64,000 bases of DNA from Cellvibrio mixtus subsp. mixtus J3-8 (GTDB lineage: Bacteria > Pseudomonadota > Gammaproteobacteria > Pseudomonadales > Cellvibrionaceae). The position numbers and the translations under genes were made by a program. Below the pieces are notes generated by a model. It searched no databases, was not told the origin of the DNA, and saw only the letters and a program-made list of their open reading frames with translations. This document shows, in pieces, positions 56,211 through 64,000 of the stretch. The DNA is taken from assembly GCF_000766945.1 (NCBI RefSeq), contig NZ_KN266207.1:937898-1001897 (forward strand), given 5' to 3'. Positions within the stretch are counted from its first letter, which is position 1; every line of letters begins with the position of its first letter.

Positions 56211-56303
56211 CGAACACCTTCTTTGCTGCAATAATAAGATGTTGATTTATCCATCCCATAACCACGCAACAACTCATTCAGGTTTTCTAAATACAAATTC
56301 AGC

Positions 56304-57128
56304 TTAGCGCGCATTGGCGGCCTGTAATAAACGTTCAACAAAAAATTCCAATCGCCCGGTTGGAGTATTGGGTAAGGGCCATTTATCCACTGCCTGCGCA
56401 AGGGCGCGAATGGCAACTGATGCTTTGGATGATGGTGCAAACTCCAGCAGTGCTTTTTGTTTTTGCACCGCTTTGCGTACGTTTTCGTCAAAGGGAATCT
56501 GACCCACGAATTGCAAACTGACATCCAGGAATTTTTCGCACACAGTATTCAATTTGTTAAACATGTTGAGCCCTTCTTGCGGTGTGCGCGTCATATTGGC
56601 GACAACACGGAAACGGAACATACCGTATTCTTTGTTGAGCAATTTAATGAGCGCATAGGAATCCGTGATTGAAGAAGGTTCATCGCAAACCACAATAATG
56701 ACTTCATTGGCGGCGCGGACAAAACTGACTACCGTATCGGAAATACCTGCGGCGGTATCAATGACTAATATGTCGACCTGATCAGACAGTTCATTAAATG
56801 CGTTAATTAATCCCACATGCTCAGCGGTGCTTAATTCCGCCATGCGCTGCACGCCGGATGACGCCGGAACAATCTTCATGCCACCGGGGCCATTTACCAG
56901 GACTTCGCTCAAACTGTGGGTACCTGCCAATACATCCGCTAGCGTATGGGTTGCACGCACACCAAGCAGCACATCCACGTTGGCAAGACCGAGGTCAGCA
57001 TCCAGCAATACCACGCGACGACGCAACTCAGCCAAAGCAATGCTCAGGTTCACGGAAATATTACTCTTACCTACCCCGCCTTTACCGCCGGATACCGCGA
57101 TCACCTGTACTGGTCGCACTTGGCTCAT
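56304..57128 (-). CDS. fleN: Flagellar number regulator FleN (FlhG)
   Basis: The 274-residue MinD/ParA-type ATPase has AVSGGKGGVGKSNISVNLS, LLDADLGLANVDVLLG and VIDTAAGISDTVVSFVRAA. In Pseudomonas it antagonises FleQ and limits the cell to a single polar flagellum. The ATG at 57128 has GGAG eight bases upstream; an in-frame start at 57206 lies in the leader repeats and is rejected. The 227-bp gap to flhF holds a -10-like TATACT and tandem repeats, so it may have its own promoter. Confidence 0.94.
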   Translation of the reverse strand: MSQVRPVQVIAVSGGKGGVGKSNISVNLSIALAELRRRVVLLDADLGLANVDVLLGVRATHTLADVLAGTHSLSEVLVNGPGGMKIVPASSGVQRMAELSTAEHVGLINAFNELSDQVDILVIDTAAGISDTVVSFVRAANEVIIVVCDEPSSITDSYALIKLLNKEYGMFRFRVVANMTRTPQEGLNMFNKLNTVCEKFLDVSLQFVGQIPFDENVRKAVQKQKALLEFAPSSKASVAIRALAQAVDKWPLPNTPTGRLEFFVERLLQAANAR

Positions 57129-57163
57129 TGACTTGCTCCACACCTGTTTTGTTACGCCAACCG

Positions 57164-57190
57164 TTTGTAACGTAAATTTGAAACGTAAAT
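57164..57190. repeat. Tandem 13-bp repeat in the fleN leader
   Basis: TTTGTAACGTAAA (57164-57176) is followed directly by TTTGAAACGTAAA (57177-57189), differing in one base. They lie 36-62 bases upstream of the fleN start, and could be an operator or an mRNA-binding site. Confidence 0.5.
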
Positions 57191-57355
57191 CTGTTTTTTG
57201 AGGCACTCACCAGAAGATCAGCTAATCCACAAAGGGGGTGCCCTGATAGTGAACTGAGTATAGTTTGGGATTGGAAATTCATCTGACTAATTTCAGTTTC
57301 ACTCGAAAAATCATGTGCTTATGGTTAAATCTCGCTCTTTTACTGTAAAGGTCGA

Positions 57356-58885
57356 TTAAGAAACCGCCGAAGCTGCATTCGCTTTGAGCAACGCGACAGC
57401 TTTGGATACCAATTGATGTGCACGGGCCACATCAATGTTCTTGGGAATGTCCTGTCCATCGGTGGTATAAACGATTGGCAAACGGTTTTGCATTACTACA
57501 CCCAGAGCTTCCCCCATACTCGCCGTCTCATCCAGCTTGGTCAGGATGCAACCTTGCAAACGTGCAGCACCATAAGCATGGATCGATGCTTTCAGCATTT
57601 GCGCCTGGCTGTTGCACGACATCACCAGATAGGTTTTTACCTGCTGCTGCCCGGCAAGCGCTTGCAACTGCGCTTTCAAATGCGGGTCTCCATGGCGGAA
57701 ACCGGCGGTATCAATTAACACCAGACTGCAATGGCGCAGGCTGCGCAATACGGTATCCAGCGGATTCGCTTCATCCACCACCCGTACCGGCACGCGCAAA
57801 ATACGCGCGAGTGAACGCAATTGGTCATGTGCTGCAATGCGATAGGTATCCGTCGTAATCAGCGCAACTTTGTCGGCGCCATGCTGCAACACATAACGCG
57901 CGGCAAGCTTGCCGATGGTCGTGGTTTTACCGACACCGGTGGGGCCAACAAAGGCGAATACACCGCCCTGCTCCACAATATCGCGACCATTAATCGGTAA
58001 TTGATGGGCGAGGTTCGCCAACGCATCCGGCCATGCATCGCTCAGGGTTTTGTTTTTGGTACAGGCTTTAATTACGTTGCCCACAACATCTTTAGGTAGC
58101 CCCAAACGTTCAAGGCGACGACTCACACTCGCCAACACTGGTGAATCGGTTGGGATAGTTTGTTGGCCAGTCAGGCGATCCAATTGTTGTTCGAGCAAGA
58201 AACGCATATCGGCAATTTCCGCTTGCAGCTCGGAAAGTTGTGCATTTTGATCCGCCGAATCTTTCGCTACGTCAGCGTTAAGCGCAGCAGATTCTTTAGT
58301 GCGAGATTCCTGAAATAACGTTTCGCGAAATGACAGCGACTCTTTCGACAACGCCGGTTTTGCCGCTACAGTAATATCGTCCACTAACGGGTATCTTTCC
58401 GCCGCGCTCATACCGGTTTTTGGCCTTGCAGTTGTCGCGGCTGCGTGGCGGGGAATACCGGCATTGACCAGGGTATTTTTGCCCACCAGAAATTCTTTCG
58501 CAGACTCTTCTGCCTTGCGCGCCGCCATCATGCGTTGGCGTGCTTTTTCAATATCATCCGCCAATTGCGCACCGGTTTTACCGGAGTTCGGATGATGCGG
58601 GACTTCGGTAATGACCGGTGCAGTTTTACGCACTGGCTTCGCTCCTACCACACGCGGAGAAATTTCCCCATCACTCAGCAAGGGTTCGCTTGGCGCAAAG
58701 GTCGCTTCGGAAAACGGGCGATTTTGTAATTGCTTGAGTTCGAGGTCCGACCCCATAGTCGTCAGCAACTCCACCCCTTCCGGGATACGATTGCTGGAGA
58801 GAATAATTGCATCTGGCCCCAATTCCTGGCGAACCAATTCCAACGCGCGGCGCATATCAGCAGCTACGAAACGTTTGACTTGCAT
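57356..58885 (-). CDS. flhF: Flagellar placement GTPase FlhF
   Basis: The 509-residue SRP-family GTPase has a B domain (MQVKRFVAADMRRALELVRQ), a long variable linker (about 80-220), an N domain and the G domain (FVGPTGVGKTTTIGKLAARY, ITTDTYRIAAHDQL, VLIDTAGF, ILTKLDETASMGEAL). It recruits the first flagellar parts to the cell pole. The ATG at 58885 has AGGAG seven bases upstream; a TTG two codons earlier overlaps that site. GCCCCTAGGGGC, a 12-bp palindrome, sits just upstream of the Shine-Dalgarno. Confidence 0.95.
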   Translation of the reverse strand: MQVKRFVAADMRRALELVRQELGPDAIILSSNRIPEGVELLTTMGSDLELKQLQNRPFSEATFAPSEPLLSDGEISPRVVGAKPVRKTAPVITEVPHHPNSGKTGAQLADDIEKARQRMMAARKAEESAKEFLVGKNTLVNAGIPRHAAATTARPKTGMSAAERYPLVDDITVAAKPALSKESLSFRETLFQESRTKESAALNADVAKDSADQNAQLSELQAEIADMRFLLEQQLDRLTGQQTIPTDSPVLASVSRRLERLGLPKDVVGNVIKACTKNKTLSDAWPDALANLAHQLPINGRDIVEQGGVFAFVGPTGVGKTTTIGKLAARYVLQHGADKVALITTDTYRIAAHDQLRSLARILRVPVRVVDEANPLDTVLRSLRHCSLVLIDTAGFRHGDPHLKAQLQALAGQQQVKTYLVMSCNSQAQMLKASIHAYGAARLQGCILTKLDETASMGEALGVVMQNRLPIVYTTDGQDIPKNIDVARAHQLVSKAVALLKANAASAVS

Positions 58886-58933
58886 ATTCAACTCCTGCCC
58901 CTAGGGGCGACGTGGATTACTTTGTATCAACAG

Positions 58934-61162
58934 CTACTTTCTGTCAGCACCAACGCTGGCATCAATACTGATTTGTTTGTTGTCCGGCACTTCGGTATAA
59001 GCCAATACCCGCATTTCCGGAACACTGTGGCGAACAAAGCGTGAGAGCATCGGGCGCAAGGGTGCGGCAACTAACAATACCAACGGCTTGCCTGACATTT
59101 CCTGCTTCTGTGCAGCAGAAATTAACGACTGCTGCAAACGATCCGCCAAACCAGGCTCAATAAACGCACTGTCATCAGCGCCAGCTTTTTGTGCCTGTTG
59201 CACGGTATTTAGCAACAACTGTTCCAAACTGGGCTCAAGCGTGATAACAGGCAGGTTTCGCTCGTTTCCAATGATGTTTTGCACGATTTGCCGCGCTAAC
59301 GCCACCCGCGCAAGCGAGGTTAAAGCGGCGGGATCTTGACTCCTGCCTGTCGTCCCCGCCAAGGCTTCGGCGATGGAGCGGATATCGCGAATCGGTACCC
59401 GCTCACGCAACAGGTTCTGCAGCACTTTCAATAAGGTATTAATGCTGATGGTATTCGGTACTAATTCCTCCACCAGTTTGGGGGAAGTTTTGGCCAGCAT
59501 ATCCAGCAGCTTCTGTACATCCTCATGACCGAGCAATTCAAAGGTGTGATGTTGCAAGATTTGGTTGAGATGGGTAGCAACCACGGTGCTCGGGTCTACT
59601 ACGGTATAACCCAATGTTTGGGCCTGCTCCCGTTGGTTGGGGCTGATCCAGATAGCATCCAGGCCAAAGGCAGGGTCCTTGGTTTTGATCCCGTCAATGG
59701 AGCCAAATACCTGACCTGGGTTAATTGCTAACTCGCGATCCGGATAAACATCCGCTTCCGCCATGGATACGCCCATCAGGCTAATGCGATAACCGGTAGG
59801 GTTAAGATCCAGGTTGTCACGGATATGTACCGACGGGATCAGGAAACCCATTTCCTGTGATAACTTTTTACGCACCCCCTTAATACGACCTAACAATTCC
59901 CCACCCTGGTTTTTATCGACCATAGGAATAAGGCGATATCCGACCTCCAGCCCAATCACATCCACAGGTTGAACGTCATCCCAACCCAGTTCCGGAGATT
60001 CAGGCGCACCCGATGGCAATGCCGGAACGGAACGCGGTTGCGGAGCGATGCTGGCGCCACTACCAGAAGGCATTGAAGATGGCCCCTCACTGGCCAAACG
60101 TGCACCAGCTGGGATAAATGAATTGTCTTCCACTGCAGCAGGTTGTTGCTTACGCCAGTGAATGTAATAAGCCAAGCCTGCGCACAACAAACCCAAACTC
60201 AAAAATGCGAGGTGTGGCATGCCCGGTACAGAACCCATAACTACCAACATAATCGCCGCTACTGCCAACGCCTTGGGTGAGGTAAACATTTGCGAAACGA
60301 CTTGTTTACCCATGTCCTGGGCGGTGTTAACACGGGTTACCAGAATCGCTGAGGCAACCGACAGCAATAAGCCGGGAATTTGTGCTACCAGGCCATCACC
60401 AATGGTCAGGATTGTGTAGTGCTCGAATGCCGTATTGAAGTCCAGGTCATGCTGGAGCATTCCGATAGCCAACCCACCGAAAATATTGATAAACATGATC
60501 ATGATGCCCGCGACCGCGTCACCGCGTACGAACTTGCTCGCACCGTCCATCGCACCGTAGAAATCTGCTTCCGCAGCGACTTCCTGGCGACGTGTACGCG
60601 CCTGGTCCTGGTCGATCAAACCCGCGTTCAAATCCGCGTCAATCGCCATTTGTTTACCGGGCATCGCGTCCAATGTAAAACGCGCGCTCACTTCCGAAAT
60701 ACGGCCAGCACCTTTGGTAACCACCACGAAGTTGATGATCATCAAAATGATGAACACCACGATACCCACTGCCAAATTACCGCCAATCACCACATGACCG
60801 AACGCCTCAATCACCTTACCGGCCGCATCGCCACCGTTATGCCCTTCCAGCAAAACAACACGGGTGGACGCCACGTTCAATCCGAGGCGCAATAAGGTGG
60901 CAATTAACAAAATCGTCGGGAAGGCCGCAAAATCCAGCGGCCGCAACGCATAGATACTCACCAGCAACACAACCAGTGAGAGCGCAATATTGAAAGTAAA
61001 GAACACGTCCAACAGCAATGGTGGAATCGGCAAAATAATCATTGCCAACAGCATCATCAGCAAAATGGGAATACCCAGATTGCCGCGTCCAGCCCCTTTG
61101 ATAGAACCAAGGACGGCCCTGCCGTTCACGTTATTGAGTTGGTTAAAAGTCGGTAGCGCCAT
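58934..61162 (-). CDS. flhA: Flagellar export gate protein FlhA
   Basis: The 742-residue inner-membrane protein has eight N-terminal helices (about 30-340), including the FHIPEP-type loop (ISEVSARFTLDAMPGKQMAIDAD, split over about 150-180, and DQDQARTRRQEVAAEADFYGAMDGASKFVRGD). A cytoplasmic ring domain follows (about 380-742). It forms the proton-driven export gate. The start at 61162 is chosen over a GTG two codons upstream. A sigma-54-like promoter lies 44-58 bases before it. Confidence 0.96.
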   Translation of the reverse strand: MALPTFNQLNNVNGRAVLGSIKGAGRGNLGIPILLMMLLAMIILPIPPLLLDVFFTFNIALSLVVLLVSIYALRPLDFAAFPTILLIATLLRLGLNVASTRVVLLEGHNGGDAAGKVIEAFGHVVIGGNLAVGIVVFIILMIINFVVVTKGAGRISEVSARFTLDAMPGKQMAIDADLNAGLIDQDQARTRRQEVAAEADFYGAMDGASKFVRGDAVAGIMIMFINIFGGLAIGMLQHDLDFNTAFEHYTILTIGDGLVAQIPGLLLSVASAILVTRVNTAQDMGKQVVSQMFTSPKALAVAAIMLVVMGSVPGMPHLAFLSLGLLCAGLAYYIHWRKQQPAAVEDNSFIPAGARLASEGPSSMPSGSGASIAPQPRSVPALPSGAPESPELGWDDVQPVDVIGLEVGYRLIPMVDKNQGGELLGRIKGVRKKLSQEMGFLIPSVHIRDNLDLNPTGYRISLMGVSMAEADVYPDRELAINPGQVFGSIDGIKTKDPAFGLDAIWISPNQREQAQTLGYTVVDPSTVVATHLNQILQHHTFELLGHEDVQKLLDMLAKTSPKLVEELVPNTISINTLLKVLQNLLRERVPIRDIRSIAEALAGTTGRSQDPAALTSLARVALARQIVQNIIGNERNLPVITLEPSLEQLLLNTVQQAQKAGADDSAFIEPGLADRLQQSLISAAQKQEMSGKPLVLLVAAPLRPMLSRFVRHSVPEMRVLAYTEVPDNKQISIDASVGADRK

Positions 61163-61205
61163 AGTCACGGATTCTTGACGGTTTAAGTCGGTTTTCCGTG
61201 TTATC

Positions 61206-61220
61206 GCAAGAAGCGTACCT
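61206..61220 (-). promoter_or_regulatory. Candidate sigma-54 promoter of flhA
   Basis: On the minus strand AGGTACG-CTTC-TTGC has the GG-N10-GC spacing of RpoN promoters (consensus TGGCACG-N4-TTGC) and matches 9 of 11 fixed positions. It lies in the 90-bp flhB-flhA gap, as expected for the FleQ/RpoN class of flagellar genes. Confidence 0.55.
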
Positions 61221-61252
61221 ATTTGAATTAATTCATAAACAGCGGGAAAATT

Positions 61253-62407
61253 TTATTCAAGTTTACCTTTAGCGTCATACCGCATCTCACGCGGCACGTT
61301 GATGTTGCGCGGATATTGCGGCCTATCACCTTTACCTTTGCGGTAATTACGCAATTGGAATACGTACGCAAGAACCTGCGCTACCGCAAGATACAAACCG
61401 GCAGGAATTTCTTCGTCGGCATCTGTGGTATAAAAAATCGCACGCGCCAATACAGGCGATTGGATAATTTCAATTTTATGGGCGTTGGCGATTTCGCGGA
61501 TTTTCATCGCCATATGATCGCCGCCTTTTGCGAGCATGATGGGTACATCCATAGTTTCCGGGTCGTATCGTAGCGCAACAGAAAAGTGTTCGGGGTTGGT
61601 AATGACGACGTCGGCTTGCGGGACATTTCCCATCATGCGGCGCTGGGCCATTTCGCGTTGTAATTGGCGGATGCGCCCTTTGACTTCCGGTTTGCCGTCA
61701 GTGTCTTTGGCTTCGTCTTTTAAATCCTGCCGCGACATTTTTAATTTTTTGTTGTACTGGTAAATCTGGATCGGAATATCAATTGCTGCAATCGCTATAG
61801 TCGTCACTGATAACAAGATGGTGGCGAAAATCGAGATATCGAGCGAATGGATAATCGCGTCGCCAACAGGCTCGTCTGACATGCGGAACATATCCTGTGC
61901 ATACATTTGCAAAATCAAAATGGTTGCCCACAAAATTAATGAGACCTTGGCAACTGACTTAATCAGTTCGATTAATGAGTTCAGCGAAAACATACGCTTG
62001 ATGCCGGCGATTGGGTTCATGCGATTTAATTGCGGCGCCATGGCCTTGCCGCTAAAAATAAATCCACCCAGGGCAATTGGGCCGGCAATTGAGGCAATCA
62101 CTAAAACGGCCATTAAAGGAGCAATACTAAATAAGCCATCATAGATTGCAGCGGCCAACAGGGCGATCATGGCATTGGTATCAAAAATAGTTTCGCGGGG
62201 AATCACAAAACTGGCGCGGGTAATGCCGATTATTTTATCGGCCATGAAATCTGCAAAAATATAAAGGCCAATAGTCGCCAGTAATAATACAACAGTGGTA
62301 GTTAAATCACGTGAACGGGGAATCTGGCCTTCTTCGCGCGCTTTTTCAATTTTGCGCGAACTGGCCTCTTCCGTTTTTTCCTGACCGCTGTCGTCTTCTT
62401 CAGCCAT
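61253..62407 (-). CDS. flhB: Flagellar export switch protein FlhB
   Basis: The 384-residue protein has four membrane helices (about 35-215) and a cytoplasmic domain with the self-cleaving sequence NPEH in VVITNPEHFSVAL, in place of the enteric NPTH. It starts with the usual KTEEASSRKIEKAREEGQIPRSRDL. It switches export from rod/hook to filament proteins. AGGTGA precedes the ATG, and fliR lies 12 bp upstream. Confidence 0.96.
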   Translation of the reverse strand: MAEEDDSGQEKTEEASSRKIEKAREEGQIPRSRDLTTTVVLLLATIGLYIFADFMADKIIGITRASFVIPRETIFDTNAMIALLAAAIYDGLFSIAPLMAVLVIASIAGPIALGGFIFSGKAMAPQLNRMNPIAGIKRMFSLNSLIELIKSVAKVSLILWATILILQMYAQDMFRMSDEPVGDAIIHSLDISIFATILLSVTTIAIAAIDIPIQIYQYNKKLKMSRQDLKDEAKDTDGKPEVKGRIRQLQREMAQRRMMGNVPQADVVITNPEHFSVALRYDPETMDVPIMLAKGGDHMAMKIREIANAHKIEIIQSPVLARAIFYTTDADEEIPAGLYLAVAQVLAYVFQLRNYRKGKGDRPQYPRNINVPREMRYDAKGKLE

Positions 62408-62419
62408 AGATCACCTTTG

Positions 62420-63205
62420 TCAGGGGCTCAATGCCAAAGTACGCAGCGTACCAATTCCCTCTTCCATAATGTCGTAATACACAGGAAGGAAATTGGCCAG
62501 GGTAAACCACATCAGGATAAAACCAAAAATCAATGTGATCGGAAAACCAACGGTGAATACGTTTAGTTGCGGTGCGGAACGGCTCATTACACCAAAGGAC
62601 ATATTCACAATCATCAATGATGTAAACAGTGGCAAGGTTACCAATAAACCGGCGCTAAACAACCAGGAACCCATATCCACAATCGTGGAAAAATGTGCAC
62701 TGTTCATACCGTCGCCACCAATAGGAAAGGTAGCAAAGCTATCAATCAATAACTGTAATACCACCAAATGACCATTTGTACTTAAGAACAATAATGTTGA
62801 TAGCAATAAATAAAATTGCGAGAGAATTGTTACGCTTACACCGCTGGAGGGATCATTCATCGCCGCAAATCCCAAACCCATTTTCATCGCCATAAATTGG
62901 CCAGCCAGGATAAAAACATGCATAACGACTTGCATACAAAACCCAAGCGCCAACCCAATTAATACCTCCTGGATTACCATCACAAATCCTTGCATTGATA
63001 ATAAAGAAGTAATTGGTGCAGCAGGCAAAACCGGCGCTATCAACATAGTAGTGAAGAGGGTGAGAATAATCCGCAAGCGCGCCGGCACGGTACGCGCGCC
63101 AATCACAGGAACTGCAAAATAGAATGCACTGATACGCAACATCGGCCAAATATAAGTACCGATAAATTGACTGAGTTGCTCTTCACTGATGATCAGTTCT
63201 TGCAT
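62420..63205 (-). CDS. fliR: Flagellar export protein FliR
   Basis: The 261-residue integral membrane protein of the export gate has about six helices: WPMLRISAFYFAVPVIGARTVPARLRI near the start, GFVMVIQEVLIGLALGFCMQ, GQFMAMKMGLGFAAMNDP and LVTLPLFTSLMIVNMSFGVMSRSAPQLNVF. The ATG at 63205 has AGG nine bases upstream and starts ten bases after the fliQ stop. Confidence 0.95.
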   Translation of the reverse strand: MQELIISEEQLSQFIGTYIWPMLRISAFYFAVPVIGARTVPARLRIILTLFTTMLIAPVLPAAPITSLLSMQGFVMVIQEVLIGLALGFCMQVVMHVFILAGQFMAMKMGLGFAAMNDPSSGVSVTILSQFYLLLSTLLFLSTNGHLVVLQLLIDSFATFPIGGDGMNSAHFSTIVDMGSWLFSAGLLVTLPLFTSLMIVNMSFGVMSRSAPQLNVFTVGFPITLIFGFILMWFTLANFLPVYYDIMEEGIGTLRTLALSP

Positions 63206-63215
63206 CGCGAGCAAC

Positions 63216-63485
63216 CTAGCCGATTAAACTGGGAACGCTGGAGAAAAGTCGATTGAACAAATCCATAAACTTGGTCAGCAACCAGGGGCCAGCAATCATC
63301 AAAGTAATCAGGGTTACAATTAAGCGAGGCAAAAAACTTAACGTTTGTTCGTTAATTTGCGTAGCGGCCTGAAACATACTGACGATCAAACCAACAATCA
63401 GGCCCGGGCCGATAATCACCAGCAGCATTAAAATAGTGAGATAAAAAGCATCTGCAAATAAATCCATAACGACTTCGGGTGTCAT
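63216..63485 (-). CDS. fliQ: Flagellar export protein FliQ
   Basis: The 89-residue protein, the exact family length, has two membrane helices: AFYLTILMLLVIIGPGLIVGLIV and PRLIVTLITLMIAGPWLL, with the conserved QAATQINEQTLSFLP between them. The ATG at 63485 has GGAGG at good spacing. It is a part of the FliPQR export core. Confidence 0.95.
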   Translation of the reverse strand: MTPEVVMDLFADAFYLTILMLLVIIGPGLIVGLIVSMFQAATQINEQTLSFLPRLIVTLITLMIAGPWLLTKFMDLFNRLFSSVPSLIG

Positions 63486-63498
63486 GATATTACCTCCG

Positions 63499-64000
63499 TC
63501 ATATGCCATAACTGGCAGCAAGTGTGCCAACAATCATGGCCCAGCCATCGACCAATACAAACAACATAATTTTAAATGGCAGGGAAATAATAAGTGGTGA
63601 CAGCATCATCATACCCATCGCCATCAGCACACTGGATACCACAATATCAATCACTAAAAAGGGAATGAAAATAATAAAACCAATCTGAAATGCCGTTTTT
63701 AATTCACTGATAATAAATGCCGGAACCAATATGTTGAACGGCGTTTCTTCCGGTGTTGCAATGGGTGGATGCTTGGCAATGCCGACAAAAAGTGCAATAT
63801 CGGATTCACGTGTTTGCGCCAGCATAAAACTATGAAAAGGTGCCGCCGTTTTTGCTAATGCATCCTGAGCAGTGATTTGCTGGTTGAGATAAGGTTGCAG
63901 CGCATCCTGGTTCACCTTATTTAATACCGGCTGCATGATAAATAACGTAAGGAATAACGCGAGGCCGATCAGAATCTGGTTTGATGGTGATTGTTGTAAA
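63499..64000 (-). CDS. fliP: Flagellar export protein FliP (partial, runs off right edge)
   Basis: The C-terminal 166 residues are in the window; the frame is open to the edge and the start is outside. Typical FliP elements are [62 protein letters not shown] and [20 protein letters not shown]. It is an inner-membrane export-gate subunit, 13 bp upstream of fliQ. The next genes outwards are probably fliO, fliN and fliM. Confidence 0.95.
   Translation of the reverse strand, partial: LQQSPSNQILIGLALFLTLFIMQPVLNKVNQDALQPYLNQQITAQDALAKTAAPFHSFMLAQTRESDIALFVGIAKHPPIATPEETPFNILVPAFIISELKTAFQIGFIIFIPFLVIDIVVSSVLMAMGMMMLSPLIISLPFKIMLFVLVDGWAMIVGTLAASYGI

Noticed and set aside
61585-61602. NPEH in FlhB as a lost self-cleavage site
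   Set aside because: NPEH occurs in other polar-flagellate FlhB proteins and keeps the essential Asn-Pro; not evidence of inactivation.
1-64000. tRNA, rRNA, insertion sequence, prophage, CRISPR or defence-system genes
   Set aside because: Nothing recognisable was seen on either strand by reading; small structured RNAs cannot be excluded without covariance-model searches.

Overview
The window looks like core chromosome of a polarly flagellated gammaproteobacterium of the Pseudomonas/Cellvibrio group, most likely a Cellvibrio-like member of the Cellvibrionaceae. The reasons are gene orders shared with Pseudomonas (fliPQR-flhB-flhA-flhF-fleN-fliA-cheYZAB-motCD-parA-parP-cheW; mtaD-ubiG-mupP-yciK divergent from gyrA-pheA-tyrA; rpsA-ihfB-wbpM; scpA-scpB-rluB) combined with moderate GC and departures from the Pseudomonas layout. 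This assignment is inferred from recalled synteny, not from a database search. No tRNA, rRNA, CRISPR array, insertion sequence or prophage was recognised. LAYOUT: 1-3.5 kb holds two signalling genes, a receiver-TPR protein cut by the left edge and an EAL-CBS-GGDEF protein. 3.7-5.4 kb is cmoAB (wobble-uridine tRNA modification), then a flavodoxin. 6.2-9.1 kb is a Cpx-like envelope-stress module (cpxP divergent from cpxRA), followed by a diguanylate cyclase with a sigma-54-like promoter. 10.3-13.3 kb is scpA-scpB-rluB. 13.4-19.0 kb is a run of small housekeeping genes (yciO, rnm, a VC0807-family membrane gene, yciI, an SH3 membrane protein, a cyclophilin, an atypical pdxJ and an rRNA methyltransferase). 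amtB follows at 19.1-20.4 kb. 20.8-33.3 kb is an envelope-polysaccharide and housekeeping block: wbpL convergent with wbpM, ihfB, rpsA, then a nucleotide-sugar operon (manB-galU-manC-ugd) lying between cmk and rpsA, then pyrF and comEA. 33.5-40.7 kb carries cysDN and gyrA-pheA-tyrA. 41.1-44.5 kb is the mtaD-ubiG-mupP-yciK operon. 44.6-64.0 kb is flagellar export and chemotaxis, all on the minus strand except for one plus-strand periplasmic binding-protein gene between motD and parA. HOW THE PARTS WORK TOGETHER: the last 20 kb encode the export gate (FliP, FliQ, FliR, FlhB, FlhA), polar placement and number control (FlhF, FleN), the flagellar sigma factor FliA, the core chemotaxis path (CheY, CheZ, CheA, CheB, CheW), a second stator (MotC/MotD) and the polar array-positioning pair (ParA-type ATPase, ParP). 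Candidate sigma-54 and sigma-28 promoters sit before flhA and cheY. manB, manC, galU and ugd would supply GDP-mannose, UDP-glucose and UDP-glucuronate for surface polysaccharide, while WbpL and WbpM would start O-antigen-like glycan synthesis. The most interesting observation is in cheA: the usual CheY/CheB-docking P2 domain is not recognisable, and its place is taken by a Pro/Ala-rich linker with four repeats that resemble the CheY-binding N-terminal peptide of FliM and the C-terminal tail of CheZ. I found no clearly unknown defence, mobile or biosynthetic system.
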